Source: Orrella daihaiensis
GTDB taxonomy: Bacteria > Pseudomonadota > Gammaproteobacteria > Burkholderiales > Burkholderiaceae_B
Assembly (NCBI RefSeq): GCF_022811525.1
Contig: NZ_CP063982.1
Location: forward strand, 1,922,001-1,986,000
Length of the DNA stretch: 64,000 nucleotides
Direction: 5' to 3'
A program made the position numbers and the translations under genes. Positions within the stretch are counted from its first letter, which is position 1, and each line of letters starts with the position of its first letter. Of this stretch, positions 9,678-19,177 are shown in pieces. Under the pieces are notes generated by a model that was not told the origin of the DNA, did not search any database, and saw only the letters and a program-made list of their open reading frames with translations.

Positions 9678-11960
9678 ATGAATCACGATTTGACGCAGTT
9701 AGCCCTCGACTACCACGCTCAGCCTCGGCCCGGAAAGATTTCCGTCACACCGACCAAACCGCTGTCAAATCAGTTCGACCTCTCTCTGGCCTACTCGCCA
9801 GGCGTGGCAGCCGCATGCATGGCCATTCACAGCGAGGGCGATGACGCCGCGGCTAAATACACCTCTCGCGCCAACCTAGTGGGTGTGATCAGTAACGGCA
9901 CCGCCGTGTTGGGTTTAGGCAACATTGGCGCTCTCGCCTCAAAACCCGTGATGGAAGGCAAAGGGTGTCTATTCAAGAAATTTGCCAATATCGATGTATT
10001 TGATATTGAGCTCAACGAAACCGATCCAGATAAGCTCGTTGATATCATTGCTGCACTCGAACCGACGCTAGGCGGCATCAACCTCGAGGACATCAAAGCG
10101 CCCGAGTGCTTTTACATAGAGCAACGACTGCGCGAGCGTCTAAAAATCCCGGTCTTTCATGATGACCAGCACGGCACGGCCATCATCTCATCAGCAGCCA
10201 TCATGAACGGTCTTGAGCTAGTGGGTAAACCGATTGGGTCGGTCAAAATGGTGTGCTCGGGCGCCGGCGCTGCAGCCATCGCTTGCCTGGATCTACTGGT
10301 GCACCTGGGCATGAAAAAAGAAAACATCGTTGTCTGCGATTCACGTGGCGTGATTTGGCAAGGCCGCGAACAGAACATGGAAGCCAACAAAGCACGTTAC
10401 GCGCGACAAACGGAAATGCGTACATTGGCAGATGCCTGCAAAGATGCTGACGTGTTTTTGGGTTGCTCCACCAAGGATGTGCTCACAGCTGACATGGTTA
10501 AAAGCATGGGCACACAGCCCCTTATCCTGGCCCTAGCCAACCCTGATCCTGAGATACGCCCCGAGCTCGCAAAAGAAGCTCGACCAGATTGCATCATCGC
10601 AACAGGACGCTCTGATTTTCCGAATCAGGTGAACAATGTACTTTGCTTCCCGTTCATCTTCAGAGGCGCCTTGGATTGCGGCGCAACGCGCATCACTGAA
10701 GAAATGAAACTCGCGTGCGTGAAAGCGATCGCTGAGTTAGCACAAGCTGAACAAACGGATGAAGTAGCACAGGCCTACCAAGGACAAGACCTGAGCTTTG
10801 GCCCCGAGTACATTATCCCCAAACCCTTTGACCCCCGGCTGATCGTCACGATTGCGCCCGCAGTGGCCGAGGCCGCCGCTCGCTCTGGCGTAGCCTTGCG
10901 GCCCATCGAGGACATCGACGCCTATAAACAAAAACTACAGTCTCAGGTTTACCACTCTGGGCAAATCATGCGCCCAGTATTCCATCAAGCCCGGCAGGAT
11001 CCAAAACGCGTCTTATTTGCCGACGGCGAAGACGAGCGGGTGCTGCGCGCGGCTCAAACTTCAATTGACGAAAAAATCGCACGCCCAATTCTGATCGGCC
11101 GCCCTGCTGTCATAGAGATGCGTATTCAAAAAATGGCCCTTCGAATGAAAGCTGGCGATACGTTTGACATCATCAATCCCGAGGATGATGATCGATTTCA
11201 CGAAAGTTGGAATGCCTACTACAAGCTACGCGCCCGGCACGGGGTTACTCCAACCATTGCCAAGGCGATGATCCGAAAACACAACACGCTCATTGGCGTC
11301 ATGCTGATGCAACGCGGAGACGCAGATGCCATGATTTGCGGCATTGGCAGTCGCTTTGACAATCAGCTTAAATATATTGATGAGGTGATCGGACTAAAGC
11401 CTGGCGTGCAAACCTACGCAGCCATGAACGTGCTGATGCTGCCAGAGCAAACACTGTTTATTTGCGACACCCATGTCAACGAGGATCCAACCGCACAGCA
11501 AATTGCTGATATGACGATACAGGCAGCCGCTGAGGTCCAGAGGTTTGGGATCGAACCCAAAGTGGCTTTAATCTCACACTCCAACTTCGGAAGCCGCACA
11601 AGTGCCTCGGCACGCAAGATGGCCGAGGCTCGTCAAATCCTGCTCCAACGGGCTCCCGAGTTAAACGTAGATGGAGAAATGCAGGCCGATTCCGCACTGT
11701 CCGAGTCGATACTGAAGTCCAATTTCCCTGACTCGACCCTAAGCGGCCCTGCCAACCTTTTGATCATGCCCAATATCGACACAGGTAACGTGACATATAA
11801 CCTGCTAAAGATGACAGGCAGCAATGGTGTAGCAATTGGCCCCATACTTCTAGGTGCTGCGAGACCAGTCCACATCCTGACCAATAGCTCCACAGTTCGT
11901 CGCATTATCAACATGACTGCACTAGCTGTGGTTAACGCGCAGATGGAGTCGCGCACTTAA
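9678..11960 (+). CDS. maeB: NADP-dependent malic enzyme with phosphotransacetylase-like C-terminal domain
   Basis: Oxidatively decarboxylates malate to pyruvate, giving NADPH. The 760-residue product has the MaeB layout. The malic enzyme domain (1-430) contains SLAYSPGVAAAC, VFHDDQHGTAI and the nucleotide-binding GAGAAAIACLD. A phosphate acetyltransferase-like domain (430-760) contains KRVLFADGEDERVLRAAQ. In characterised MaeB proteins the C-terminal domain is regulatory and not an active transacetylase. It is monocistronic, convergent with gltA, and links the TCA cycle to pyruvate. Confidence 0.95.
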   Translation: MNHDLTQLALDYHAQPRPGKISVTPTKPLSNQFDLSLAYSPGVAAACMAIHSEGDDAAAKYTSRANLVGVISNGTAVLGLGNIGALASKPVMEGKGCLFKKFANIDVFDIELNETDPDKLVDIIAALEPTLGGINLEDIKAPECFYIEQRLRERLKIPVFHDDQHGTAIISSAAIMNGLELVGKPIGSVKMVCSGAGAAAIACLDLLVHLGMKKENIVVCDSRGVIWQGREQNMEANKARYARQTEMRTLADACKDADVFLGCSTKDVLTADMVKSMGTQPLILALANPDPEIRPELAKEARPDCIIATGRSDFPNQVNNVLCFPFIFRGALDCGATRITEEMKLACVKAIAELAQAEQTDEVAQAYQGQDLSFGPEYIIPKPFDPRLIVTIAPAVAEAAARSGVALRPIEDIDAYKQKLQSQVYHSGQIMRPVFHQARQDPKRVLFADGEDERVLRAAQTSIDEKIARPILIGRPAVIEMRIQKMALRMKAGDTFDIINPEDDDRFHESWNAYYKLRARHGVTPTIAKAMIRKHNTLIGVMLMQRGDADAMICGIGSRFDNQLKYIDEVIGLKPGVQTYAAMNVLMLPEQTLFICDTHVNEDPTAQQIADMTIQAAAEVQRFGIEPKVALISHSNFGSRTSASARKMAEARQILLQRAPELNVDGEMQADSALSESILKSNFPDSTLSGPANLLIMPNIDTGNVTYNLLKMTGSNGVAIGPILLGAARPVHILTNSSTVRRIINMTALAVVNAQMESRT

Positions 11961-11997
11961 GTGGGCGCCCTGAACTTCGGACGTCAATTCGATCCGC

Positions 11998-12034
11998 ACA
12001 AAACAAACGCCGCGCGAAGCGGCGTTTGTTTTGT
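11998..12034. terminator. Bidirectional intrinsic terminator between maeB and gltA
   Basis: Perfect 16-bp stem (core aaacaaacgccgc/gcggcgtttgttt) with a 5-nt loop gcgaa. One side is T-rich and the other A-rich, so the structure can terminate both convergent transcripts. Confidence 0.88.
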
Positions 12035-12079
12035 TGTCGGCTAGGTTGCTTCAATAAAAGCAAATCTAGCGACTATTAA

Positions 12080-13381
12080 TTACGCTTTCTTGTACTCACG
12101 TGAGTTGTAGCCGGTGAACAACTGACGCGGGCGTCCAATTTTGTACTCTGGATCAGACAGCATTTCGTTCCATTGTGCGATCCAACCAACTGTTCGTGCC
12201 AAAGCAAATATTGCCGTAAATAAAGCGGTTGGGATGCCGATGGCACGCTGCACAATACCCGAGTAGAAGTCTACGTTCGGATAAAGCTTGCGATCTACAA
12301 AGTACTGATCCTCAAGGGCGATACGCTCAAGTTCCATTGCAAGCTTGAATAACGGATCCTTTTCTAGACCAAGAGCACCCAGAACTTCCTTGCAAGTTTG
12401 TTGCATCAATTTGGCTCGTGGGTCATAGTTTTTGTAGACACGATGACCAAAGCCCATCAAGCGCACGCCTGAGTTCTTGTCCTTGACCTTCTCCATGAAC
12501 TCACCAACCTTTTCGACGCCACCGTTTGCTTGCAAATGTTCGAGCATATTCAAGCAAGCTTCATTAGCACCACCGTGAGCGGGACCCCAAAGACACGCCA
12601 CGCCAGCAGCGATAGCAGCAAACGGGTTGGTACCAGAAGAACCGCACAAACGCACGGTTGAAGTTGAGGCATTTTGTTCGTGATCAGCATGCAGGATAAA
12701 AATACGGTCCAACGCACGTTCTACTACATCGTTAACCACATAAGGCTCGCACGGTGTGGCAAACATCATGCGCAAGAAATTGCCCGTGTAACTCAAATCA
12801 TTCTGCGGGTAGATATAGGGCTGACCAACCGTATATTTGTAGGCCATCGCCACTAGCGTAGGCATTTTGGCGATCAGACGAATAGCAGAAATATGCCGAT
12901 GGCGCTCGTTGGTGATGTCAGTGGAGTCATGGTAGAACGCTGACATACCTCCAACTAACCCAGTCAACACAGCCATGGGGTGAGCGTCGCGACGGAAGCC
13001 ACGCATAAAGAACTGCATCTGTTCATTGACCATGGTGTGCAACGTCACCTGCCGATCAAAGTCGGCTTTTTGCTCTGGCGTTGGCAACTCACCGTTTAGG
13101 ATCAGGTAGCAGACTTCCATGAAGTCGCAATTCACCGCCAACTGCTCAATGGGATAACCTCGATAGAGCAACTCACCCTTGTCGCCGTCAATGTACGTAA
13201 TCGAAGACTGGCAAGATGCGGTAGACATGAAGCCTGGGTCATAGGTGAACATCCCTGTTTCACCGTACAACTTACGGATATCGATAACGTCAGGGCCTAC
13301 CGAGCCTTGGTAGACCGGCAAATCCACCGAGGGCGCACCATTTGAGAACGACAGCGTCGCCTTGTTGTCAGAAAGTTTCAT
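12080..13381 (-). CDS. gltA: Citrate synthase (type II, hexameric class)
   Basis: Condenses oxaloacetate and acetyl-CoA to citrate. The 433-residue product has the extended N-terminal beta domain typical of NADH-sensitive proteobacterial enzymes. Catalytic segments are WGPAHGGANEAC and GFGHRVYKNYDPR (the two active-site histidines), with the downstream NVDFYSG carrying the catalytic Asp. It is the last gene of the sdh operon, 27 bp after sdhE, and is distinct from the shorter citrate-synthase-like PrpC at 20096. Confidence 0.97.
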   Translation of the reverse strand: MKLSDNKATLSFSNGAPSVDLPVYQGSVGPDVIDIRKLYGETGMFTYDPGFMSTASCQSSITYIDGDKGELLYRGYPIEQLAVNCDFMEVCYLILNGELPTPEQKADFDRQVTLHTMVNEQMQFFMRGFRRDAHPMAVLTGLVGGMSAFYHDSTDITNERHRHISAIRLIAKMPTLVAMAYKYTVGQPYIYPQNDLSYTGNFLRMMFATPCEPYVVNDVVERALDRIFILHADHEQNASTSTVRLCGSSGTNPFAAIAAGVACLWGPAHGGANEACLNMLEHLQANGGVEKVGEFMEKVKDKNSGVRLMGFGHRVYKNYDPRAKLMQQTCKEVLGALGLEKDPLFKLAMELERIALEDQYFVDRKLYPNVDFYSGIVQRAIGIPTALFTAIFALARTVGWIAQWNEMLSDPEYKIGRPRQLFTGYNSREYKKA

Positions 13382-13408
13382 TCAATATTTCCTCGTTTCA
13401 CACGAGGT

Positions 13409-13669
13409 TCACGCTGCACGAAGCCTAATCAGCACATCGCGAACCTCTGAGCAGTCAAGCGAGCCCTCAGGCTCCTTGCGCGACAGTAGTATGTCCAGCA
13501 GGTCGTTATCACCCAATGCAAGCAATTTTGCTAGCCCATCGATATCCTCATTCGACAGGTTAGCTTCGTTGGCATCCAGAAAACGCGTAATGATAAGGTC
13601 GTTTTCTAAAAGCCCCCGGCGTGCGCGCCAGCGCAACCGGGTTCGCTCGAGATCAGTTAATTCACCCAT
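13409..13669 (-). CDS. sdhE: FAD assembly factor SdhE (succinate dehydrogenase assembly factor 2)
   Basis: Small 86-residue cytoplasmic protein that promotes covalent flavinylation of SdhA. The family signature is visible as RRGLLENDL, containing the conserved RGxxE used to contact the flavoprotein. It lies between sdhB and gltA in the same operon, as expected for an assembly factor. Confidence 0.93.
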   Translation of the reverse strand: MGELTDLERTRLRWRARRGLLENDLIITRFLDANEANLSNEDIDGLAKLLALGDNDLLDILLSRKEPEGSLDCSEVRDVLIRLRAA

Positions 13670-13685
13670 TGTTCGTCAGACTCAA

Positions 13686-14402
13686 CTATACCGTGCGGCG
13701 TACAAGCATTTCCTTGATCTTGCCAATCGCCTTGGTAGGGTTCAAACCCTTGGGACAGACATCCACACAGTTCATAATGGTGTGACAACGGAAGAGTCGA
13801 TACGGATCCTCAAGGTTGTCAAGCCGCTCGGCAGTAGCTTGATCACGACTATCGGCAATGAACCGATAAGCCTGCAACAAACCTGCTGGCCCCACGAACT
13901 TATCTGGATTCCACCAAAATGATGGGCACGATGTCGAACAACAGGCGCACAAAATGCACTCGTATAAACCATTGAGCTCCTCACGAGCTTCAGGCGACTG
14001 CAAGCGCTCCTTCTCAGGCGGCGGTGTGTCGTTGATCAGGTAGGGCTTGATCGAGTGATACTGGTTAAAGAAGTGCGTCATATCAACGATCAGGTCGCGA
14101 ATCACCGGCAGGCCTGGCAAGGGGCGCAAGACGATAGGCTCTTTGAGTTCGCGCAGATTGGTCGTGCAGGCCAGCCCATTCTTGCCATTGATGTTCATGG
14201 CGTCTGAGCCACAAACACCCTCTCGACATGAACGACGTAATGCCAAACTGTCATCTACGTCACTCTTGATGCGAATCAGCGCATCGAGCAACATCTTGTC
14301 GGTTGGCTGCAGCTCAACTTCTAGCTTTTGCATATAAGGACGATCGTCTTTGTCCGGATCGTAACGATAGATTTCGAATTTCACGATGCGTTTTGTGCTC
14401 AT
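13686..14402 (-). CDS. sdhB: Succinate dehydrogenase iron-sulfur subunit
   Basis: Electron-transfer subunit of complex II. Three cluster motifs are visible in 238 residues: CREGVCGSD...C (residues about 60-80) for [2Fe-2S], CILCACCSTSC for [4Fe-4S], and CHTIMNCVDVCPKG for [3Fe-4S]. Full length. Placed between sdhA (19 bp upstream) and sdhE. Confidence 0.97.
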   Translation of the reverse strand: MSTKRIVKFEIYRYDPDKDDRPYMQKLEVELQPTDKMLLDALIRIKSDVDDSLALRRSCREGVCGSDAMNINGKNGLACTTNLRELKEPIVLRPLPGLPVIRDLIVDMTHFFNQYHSIKPYLINDTPPPEKERLQSPEAREELNGLYECILCACCSTSCPSFWWNPDKFVGPAGLLQAYRFIADSRDQATAERLDNLEDPYRLFRCHTIMNCVDVCPKGLNPTKAIGKIKEMLVRRTV

Positions 14403-14420
14403 GATGTCATCCCTGATTCA

Positions 14421-16199
14421 TCAGAAAGTACGGGTTTTGGGTGGGAAAGACTCAACCGTCAGCGGTTTCATTTGAACCGGCTTGTAGTCAAGCTTATTAC
14501 CTTCCGAATACCAAAGCGTATGTTTGATCCACTCTTCGTCGTTGCGCTCGGGGAAATCATCGAGGGCATGCGCCCCACGACTTTCTTTACGAGCAGCTGC
14601 CGAATGAATGGTGGCGCGAGCCACGTCAATCATGTTTTGCAACTCAAGCGCCTCGATGCGAGCAGTGTTAAAGACCTTGGACTTGTCTTGGTAAGCTACA
14701 TTAGCGACCTGATGAGCCAGATCATCGATAAGATTGCAACCCTCATTGAGCATGTCTAATGTACGGAACACACCACAGTGCTTTTGCATTGTGTGGCGAA
14801 TTGCATTACCGACGTCCTGAGTTTTTTCGCCAGCCGTACGTGACTCAAGTTCATCGAAACGAGCCAACGATTTATCAACGGACTCCTGTGGCAGCGGTTG
14901 ATGAGCATGCTGGCGTTCGAGATGCGCCTCAACGATGTGATTGCCAGCGGCACGGCCAAACACGATCAAGTCAAGCAGCGAGTTTGTTCCCAAGCGGTTG
15001 GCACCGTGAACAGACACAGCGGCAACTTCGCCAATCGCGTACAGGCCATTAACGACCTTTGACTCACCGTTCTCCCAAGAAACGACTTGACCATGATAAT
15101 TTGCAGGCACGCCACCCATCTGGTAGTGAATGGTGGGCACAACAGGAATGGGTTCGCGAATTGGATCAACGTTGGCAAACTTGATCGCGATCTCACGGAT
15201 CGAAGGCAAGCGCTTGTTGATCGTGTCGGCACCAAGGTGATCAAGTTTCAGAACAACGTAGCTGCCGTCTGGCCCACAACCACGGCCCTCCTTGATTTCC
15301 TGATCCATACAACGAGATACAAAATCACGCGGAGCCAAATCTTTGAGGGTCGGCGCATAACGCTCCATGAAGCGCTCACCGTCTTTGTTCAGCAAAATCC
15401 CGCCCTCGCCTCGCACCCCTTCAGTAACAAGCACGCCGGCGCCGGCAACACCTGTCGGATGAAACTGCCAGAACTCCATGTCCTGCAATGCAATACCGGC
15501 CCGGGCTGCCATTCCCATCCCGTCACCGGTATTGATGAAAGCATTGGTTGATGCAGCCCAGATACGACCGGCACCACCAGTAGCTAGAACTGTCGTCTTG
15601 GCTTCAAGAATATAAATATCACCCGTTTCCATCTCCAGCGCAGTCACGCCAAGCACATCACCATCATCGTTGCGAATGAGGTCAAGTGCCATCCACTCAA
15701 CGAAAAACTGCGTACGGGCAGCGACGTTGCGTTGGTAGAGCGTGTGAAGCAAGGCGTGACCCGTACGGTCAGCAGCAGCACAGGCCCGCTGAACAGGCTT
15801 TTCACCGAAGTTGGCCGTGTGACCGCCAAACGGGCGCTGATAGATGGTTCCATCAGGGTTACGATCAAACGGCATACCAAAATGCTCAAGCTCATAGACC
15901 GCATTCGGTGCTTCGCGACACATGAATTCAATGGCGTCCTGATCACCAAGCCAATCTGATCCCTTGACCGTGTCGTACATGTGCCAGTACCAGCTGTCCT
16001 CACTCATGTTACCTAGCGAGGCACCGATACCACCTTGAGCCGCCACGGTGTGCGAACGTGTCGGAAAAACTTTAGATAGCACCGCCACCGACAAACCCGC
16101 CTGGGCGAGCTGCAACGAACAGCGCATGCCGGATCCACCGGCGCCTACGACCACCACATCGAATTGACGGCGAGGCAAGGATTTAGCAATAGCCACCAC
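14421..16199 (-). CDS. sdhA: Succinate dehydrogenase flavoprotein subunit
   Basis: Oxidises succinate to fumarate with covalently bound FAD. The 592-residue product shows the dinucleotide motif VVGAGGSGMRCSLQLA (residues 16-31), the FAD-attachment His in TRSHTVAAQGG, and the substrate-site regions TEGVRGEGGIL and HGANRLGTNSLLDL. It follows sdhD with a 3-bp gap. Confidence 0.97.
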   Translation of the reverse strand: MVAIAKSLPRRQFDVVVVGAGGSGMRCSLQLAQAGLSVAVLSKVFPTRSHTVAAQGGIGASLGNMSEDSWYWHMYDTVKGSDWLGDQDAIEFMCREAPNAVYELEHFGMPFDRNPDGTIYQRPFGGHTANFGEKPVQRACAAADRTGHALLHTLYQRNVAARTQFFVEWMALDLIRNDDGDVLGVTALEMETGDIYILEAKTTVLATGGAGRIWAASTNAFINTGDGMGMAARAGIALQDMEFWQFHPTGVAGAGVLVTEGVRGEGGILLNKDGERFMERYAPTLKDLAPRDFVSRCMDQEIKEGRGCGPDGSYVVLKLDHLGADTINKRLPSIREIAIKFANVDPIREPIPVVPTIHYQMGGVPANYHGQVVSWENGESKVVNGLYAIGEVAAVSVHGANRLGTNSLLDLIVFGRAAGNHIVEAHLERQHAHQPLPQESVDKSLARFDELESRTAGEKTQDVGNAIRHTMQKHCGVFRTLDMLNEGCNLIDDLAHQVANVAYQDKSKVFNTARIEALELQNMIDVARATIHSAAARKESRGAHALDDFPERNDEEWIKHTLWYSEGNKLDYKPVQMKPLTVESFPPKTRTF

Positions 16200-16202
16200 G
16201 AT

Positions 16203-16595
16203 TTAAGCCCCCCAAATAATGACAGCAAAGTAGATGAATGAACCCACCAACCACAGGATGGTTAACACCTGCAACGCCAGGCGAATACCGACCGGCTTGA
16301 CGTAATCCATCCAAATATCTCGCACACCAATCCAGGCATGCCAAGACAGCGACAAAAAGGCCAAGGTGCCAAGCACCTGACCCATCGGAAAACCGCCAAG
16401 GCTAAAGGTAAACAGACCAACCCAGGCCTCGTAAGTAAATCCGGGCATCATCAAAATACCCACTAGCAAGATCAGCGTGTAGACGGCCAGGATGATGGCC
16501 GTGATGCGTTGGATCATGAAATCACCAACGCCGTAATGCGCGCCTACGACCAATCGCTTTGCACCAATTTTCTCCGGCATTGCCATGATTACCAA
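16203..16595 (-). CDS. sdhD: Succinate dehydrogenase membrane anchor subunit SdhD
   Basis: Small cytochrome b556 anchor that binds quinone together with SdhC. The 130-residue product has three hydrophobic segments (about 30-52, 66-86, 100-125) and a short amphipathic N-terminus KIGAKRLVVGAHYGVGDFMIQR typical of beta-proteobacterial SdhD. The start is uncertain: ATG at 16595 overlaps the sdhC end by 7 bp, and ATGs at 16586 and 16580 would also serve. Confidence 0.9.
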   Translation of the reverse strand: MVIMAMPEKIGAKRLVVGAHYGVGDFMIQRITAIILAVYTLILLVGILMMPGFTYEAWVGLFTFSLGGFPMGQVLGTLAFLSLSWHAWIGVRDIWMDYVKPVGIRLALQVLTILWLVGSFIYFAVIIWGA

Positions 16596-16999
16596 GCTCC
16601 GAACAGTTTGAGGGCGAAGACAAATGTCAGACCGAGGCTGACCCCGAATACAACACCTGCACTTTTCTGGGCTGAGTACTTATCAAGTCCATGATGTGAA
16701 TCGAGCACTAAATAGCGTATGCCAGCACAGAAGTGGTGCAAGTAAGCCCAAATCAGCACTAGGAAAATGATTTTCACGATTGGGAAACCCGCCACCACGG
16801 CGAACGCCTGAAAACCCGAAGGCGACATACTCATGGCAAACAAGGGAAGGATCAAAACCGGCAACAGCAGAAACAGCAATGCGCCGCTGACCCTGTGCAG
16901 AATTGACAGCCTGCCCGCCAACGGCAGACGGTATTTGAGAATTTGCCCGACGCTAATGTTTCTGTACTGTGGGCGCGGTTTAGTTGCACTATCTGACAT
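16589..16999 (-). CDS. sdhC: Succinate dehydrogenase cytochrome b556 subunit SdhC
   Basis: Larger membrane anchor of complex II. With ATG at 16999 the protein has 136 residues and starts MSDSATKPRPQYRNI, as in related SdhC. The good Shine-Dalgarno AGAGG sits just upstream. A frame extension to 17107 has no support. SdhC features are the RPLSxH-like SILHRVSGALLF (residues about 30-41), three transmembrane helices, and the heme-ligand region HHFCAGIRYLVLDSHHG. It is the first structural gene of the sdh operon. Confidence 0.93.
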   Translation of the reverse strand: MSDSATKPRPQYRNISVGQILKYRLPLAGRLSILHRVSGALLFLLLPVLILPLFAMSMSPSGFQAFAVVAGFPIVKIIFLVLIWAYLHHFCAGIRYLVLDSHHGLDKYSAQKSAGVVFGVSLGLTFVFALKLFGAW

Positions 17000-17125
17000 G
17001 CTGGCCTCTTTCATTCTTAAAACAAACAATAAATTCTTTTTTGCGTTGTTTGCGCTGACGGATACCGTATTTTCGCTGATTGGCGAGCTAGACTCAAATC
17101 GCCCCAAACTCCCCTCACACTCCCC

Positions 17126-17896
17126 CTACATCAACGTATTCCGATAAAAATACTGATCAGTCAGATAATGACCATACCGTAATTCTACAGCACGGTCGCC
17201 GTACGTGTAAGACACACGATCGACTCTAAGCAAGGGTTTGTGACGCTCAATTTTCATTAGCTCAGCAATATCCTCGGGCGCTGCCACCGCTCTCAATCGC
17301 TCATCCGCCCGGACCATGCTGACACCAAAGCGCGCCTCCAACAAACCGTATAAAGGACCCGTGTTTTCGGTGAGTACCGCCATGGTGAGCCCTCTGAACA
17401 GGGACGCTGGCAGGTAAATATCGTCAACGACCGTCGGCTGACCCCGAAAACTGAGCAACCTCCTGATGTAGATTAGCCCGTCACCACTTTTTAGCTCCAG
17501 AGCGGCGGCCGCCTCTGCGTTGGCCCTCACCTTGCGACACCACAGAATCTCGCTATCGGCCGGAACTGTCTCACCATCGCTAGGAGCAAGCCTTAGGAAC
17601 CGAAAGCGCACGACAGGCTCACGATGTGTCGCAACAAATGTGCCCTTTCCCTGACGGCGTATAAGGATGTGTTCACCCGCAAGCTCATCGATTGCCTTGC
17701 GAACCGTTCCCTGGCTGACGTGAAAGCGTCTGGCCAAATCGAATTCACTCGGAATCATTTCGCCAGGCTTCCACTCCCCTTTTTCAAGGGCTTGCAACAG
17801 CAATTGTCGGATTTGCTGATACAGCGGACTGAATGCCGCCGTTTGTTCCCGCCTGACTGGCGCCTGGATAGGCGTTTGGGATTCGGTTAAGTCCAT
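17126..17896 (-). CDS. GntR-family transcriptional regulator (HutC/UTRA type)
   Basis: Likely sensor-regulator of the surrounding carbon genes. The N-terminal winged helix (about 20-90) has SEFDLARRFHVSQGTVRKAIDEL as its recognition region (residues 52-74). The C-terminal UTRA ligand domain follows, ending WELRYGH-like VELRYGHYLTDQYFY. Start chosen at ATG 17896 (256 residues); an upstream GTG at 17935 would add 13 residues. It is upstream of and co-directional with sdhCDAB-sdhE-gltA and divergent from mdh, with a multi-half-site operator in the divergent gap. The ligand is unknown; citrate-cycle or methylcitrate intermediates are inferred. Confidence 0.88.
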   Translation of the reverse strand: MDLTESQTPIQAPVRREQTAAFSPLYQQIRQLLLQALEKGEWKPGEMIPSEFDLARRFHVSQGTVRKAIDELAGEHILIRRQGKGTFVATHREPVVRFRFLRLAPSDGETVPADSEILWCRKVRANAEAAAALELKSGDGLIYIRRLLSFRGQPTVVDDIYLPASLFRGLTMAVLTENTGPLYGLLEARFGVSMVRADERLRAVAAPEDIAELMKIERHKPLLRVDRVSYTYGDRAVELRYGHYLTDQYFYRNTLM

Positions 17897-17957
17897 GTCG
17901 TAGGCGGCTAGAGAGTAAAAATCGCATTGTCCCACAGACCGCCGAGAAACACCAGCA

Positions 17958-17985
17958 TTCTTATGTCTTATATAAGATATAAGAC
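17958..17985. promoter_or_regulatory. Four-half-site inverted operator in the gntR-mdh divergent region
   Basis: Four contiguous 7-bp elements: TTCTTAT (17958), GTCTTAT (17965), then ATAAGAT (17972) and ATAAGAC (17979). The first two and last two are reverse complements of each other within 1-2 mismatches, giving a two-forward, two-reverse layout. It ends 2 bp before the -35 of mdh and lies 62-89 bp upstream of gntR. The same half-site recurs upstream of acnB. Binding by the adjacent GntR protein is inferred. Confidence 0.75.
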
Positions 17986-17987
17986 TA

Positions 17988-18016
17988 TTGACGAATCGTG
18001 ATTGAGGGATTACGAT
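17988..18016 (+). promoter_or_regulatory. Sigma70-type promoter of mdh
   Basis: TTGACG, a 17-bp spacer, then TACGAT. This close match to the sigma70 consensus lies directly downstream of the operator array and about 110 bp upstream of the mdh ATG. Confidence 0.65.
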
Positions 18017-18125
18017 CTACGGGTTGCCCCTAATCCATGCAAGCAAAAGGGCTAAACTTGAAACGGTATTGACGCATCAATGCAGTCATACAAGTTTCAA
18101 CAGTCACCACGACGGAGATCGGATC

Positions 18126-19115
18126 ATGACCAAACCTGCAATGCGTGTTGCAGTTACTGGCGCCGCCGGCCAAATCGGCTACGCCTTACTTTTTAGAATC
18201 GCTTCAGGAGAGATGCTCGGCAAAGACCAGCCAGTTATCCTCCAACTTCTTGAAATTCCCGATGAGAAAGCCCAAAACGCACTGAAAGGCGTGATGATGG
18301 AGCTTGATGATTGCGCGTTTCCTCTATTGCAGTCGATGTCGGCTCACAGCGACCCAAAAGAAGCATTCAAAGATGCAGACGTTGCATTGTTAGTTGGATC
18401 ACGCCCGCGCGGGCCTGGCATGGAACGTAAAGATCTTCTAACCGTTAACGCGCAAATCTTCACGGTGCAAGGTAAAGCACTGAACGAAGCGGCAAGCCGT
18501 GATGTGAGAGTGCTCGTTGTCGGTAACCCGGCCAACACCAATGCGTACATCGCCATGAAATCAGCACCGGATCTGAAACCGGAAAACTTTACGGCCATGC
18601 TGCGCTTAGATCACAATCGTGCTTTGTCGCAATTAGCTGCCAAGCTTGGTCGCCCGGTCGCTGAAATACAAAAACTGGCTGTTTGGGGTAACCATTCGCC
18701 AACCATGTATCCCGACTACCGCTTCGCCACCATTGGCGGTCAAAGTGTCGCAAAGATCATCAATGACGATGCATGGAACCGTGATGTGTTTATCCCAACG
18801 GTCGGCAAGCGTGGTGCGGCCATCATCGAAGCACGCGGTCTATCCTCAGCGGCATCGGCAGCCAATGCTGCAATCGATCATATTCGCGATTGGGTAATGG
18901 GAACCGATGGCAAATGGGTCACCATGGGCGTTCCTTCAGACGGTTCCTACAGCATTCCCGAAGGCATTATGTACGGTGTGCCCGTCACCTGCGAGGGTGG
19001 CAAATATCATCGCGTGACTGGTCTGGAGATTGACGAGTTTTCGCGCGAGCGTATGGACTTGACACTGAAAGAACTACTCGAAGAGCGAGATGGTGTAGCC
19101 GACCTTTTGAAATAA
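18126..19115 (+). CDS. mdh: Malate dehydrogenase (NAD)
   Basis: Interconverts malate and oxaloacetate. The 329-residue product starts MTKPAMRVAV at the ATG at 18126 with GGAG upstream; a longer frame from a TTG at 18024 is unlikely. Visible are the NAD motif GAAGQIGYALLF, substrate arginines in GSRPRGPGMERKDLL, VGNPANTNAY, and the catalytic-His region WGNHSPTMYPD. It is of the cytosolic-type (LDH-like two-domain) MDH group common in beta-proteobacteria. It has its own promoter and is followed by a strong terminator. Confidence 0.97.
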   Translation: MTKPAMRVAVTGAAGQIGYALLFRIASGEMLGKDQPVILQLLEIPDEKAQNALKGVMMELDDCAFPLLQSMSAHSDPKEAFKDADVALLVGSRPRGPGMERKDLLTVNAQIFTVQGKALNEAASRDVRVLVVGNPANTNAYIAMKSAPDLKPENFTAMLRLDHNRALSQLAAKLGRPVAEIQKLAVWGNHSPTMYPDYRFATIGGQSVAKIINDDAWNRDVFIPTVGKRGAAIIEARGLSSAASAANAAIDHIRDWVMGTDGKWVTMGVPSDGSYSIPEGIMYGVPVTCEGGKYHRVTGLEIDEFSRERMDLTLKELLEERDGVADLLK

Positions 19116-19125
19116 GTTCTGGCGC

Positions 19126-19150
19126 AGGCCTGCTAGCGCAGGCCTTTTTT
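19126..19150 (+). terminator. Intrinsic terminator after mdh
   Basis: Perfect 8-bp GC-rich stem (aggcctgc/gcaggcct) with loop tagc, followed directly by a run of six T. It should largely separate mdh transcription from prpB. Confidence 0.88.
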
Positions 19151-19177
19151 ATCCCCCGCCCCACCCTGGAGACCAAC

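Noticed and set aside
18024..18125. N-terminal extension of mdh from a TTG codon
   Set aside because: The ATG at 18126 has a ribosome site and gives the conserved MDH N-terminus; the extension overlaps the promoter/leader region.
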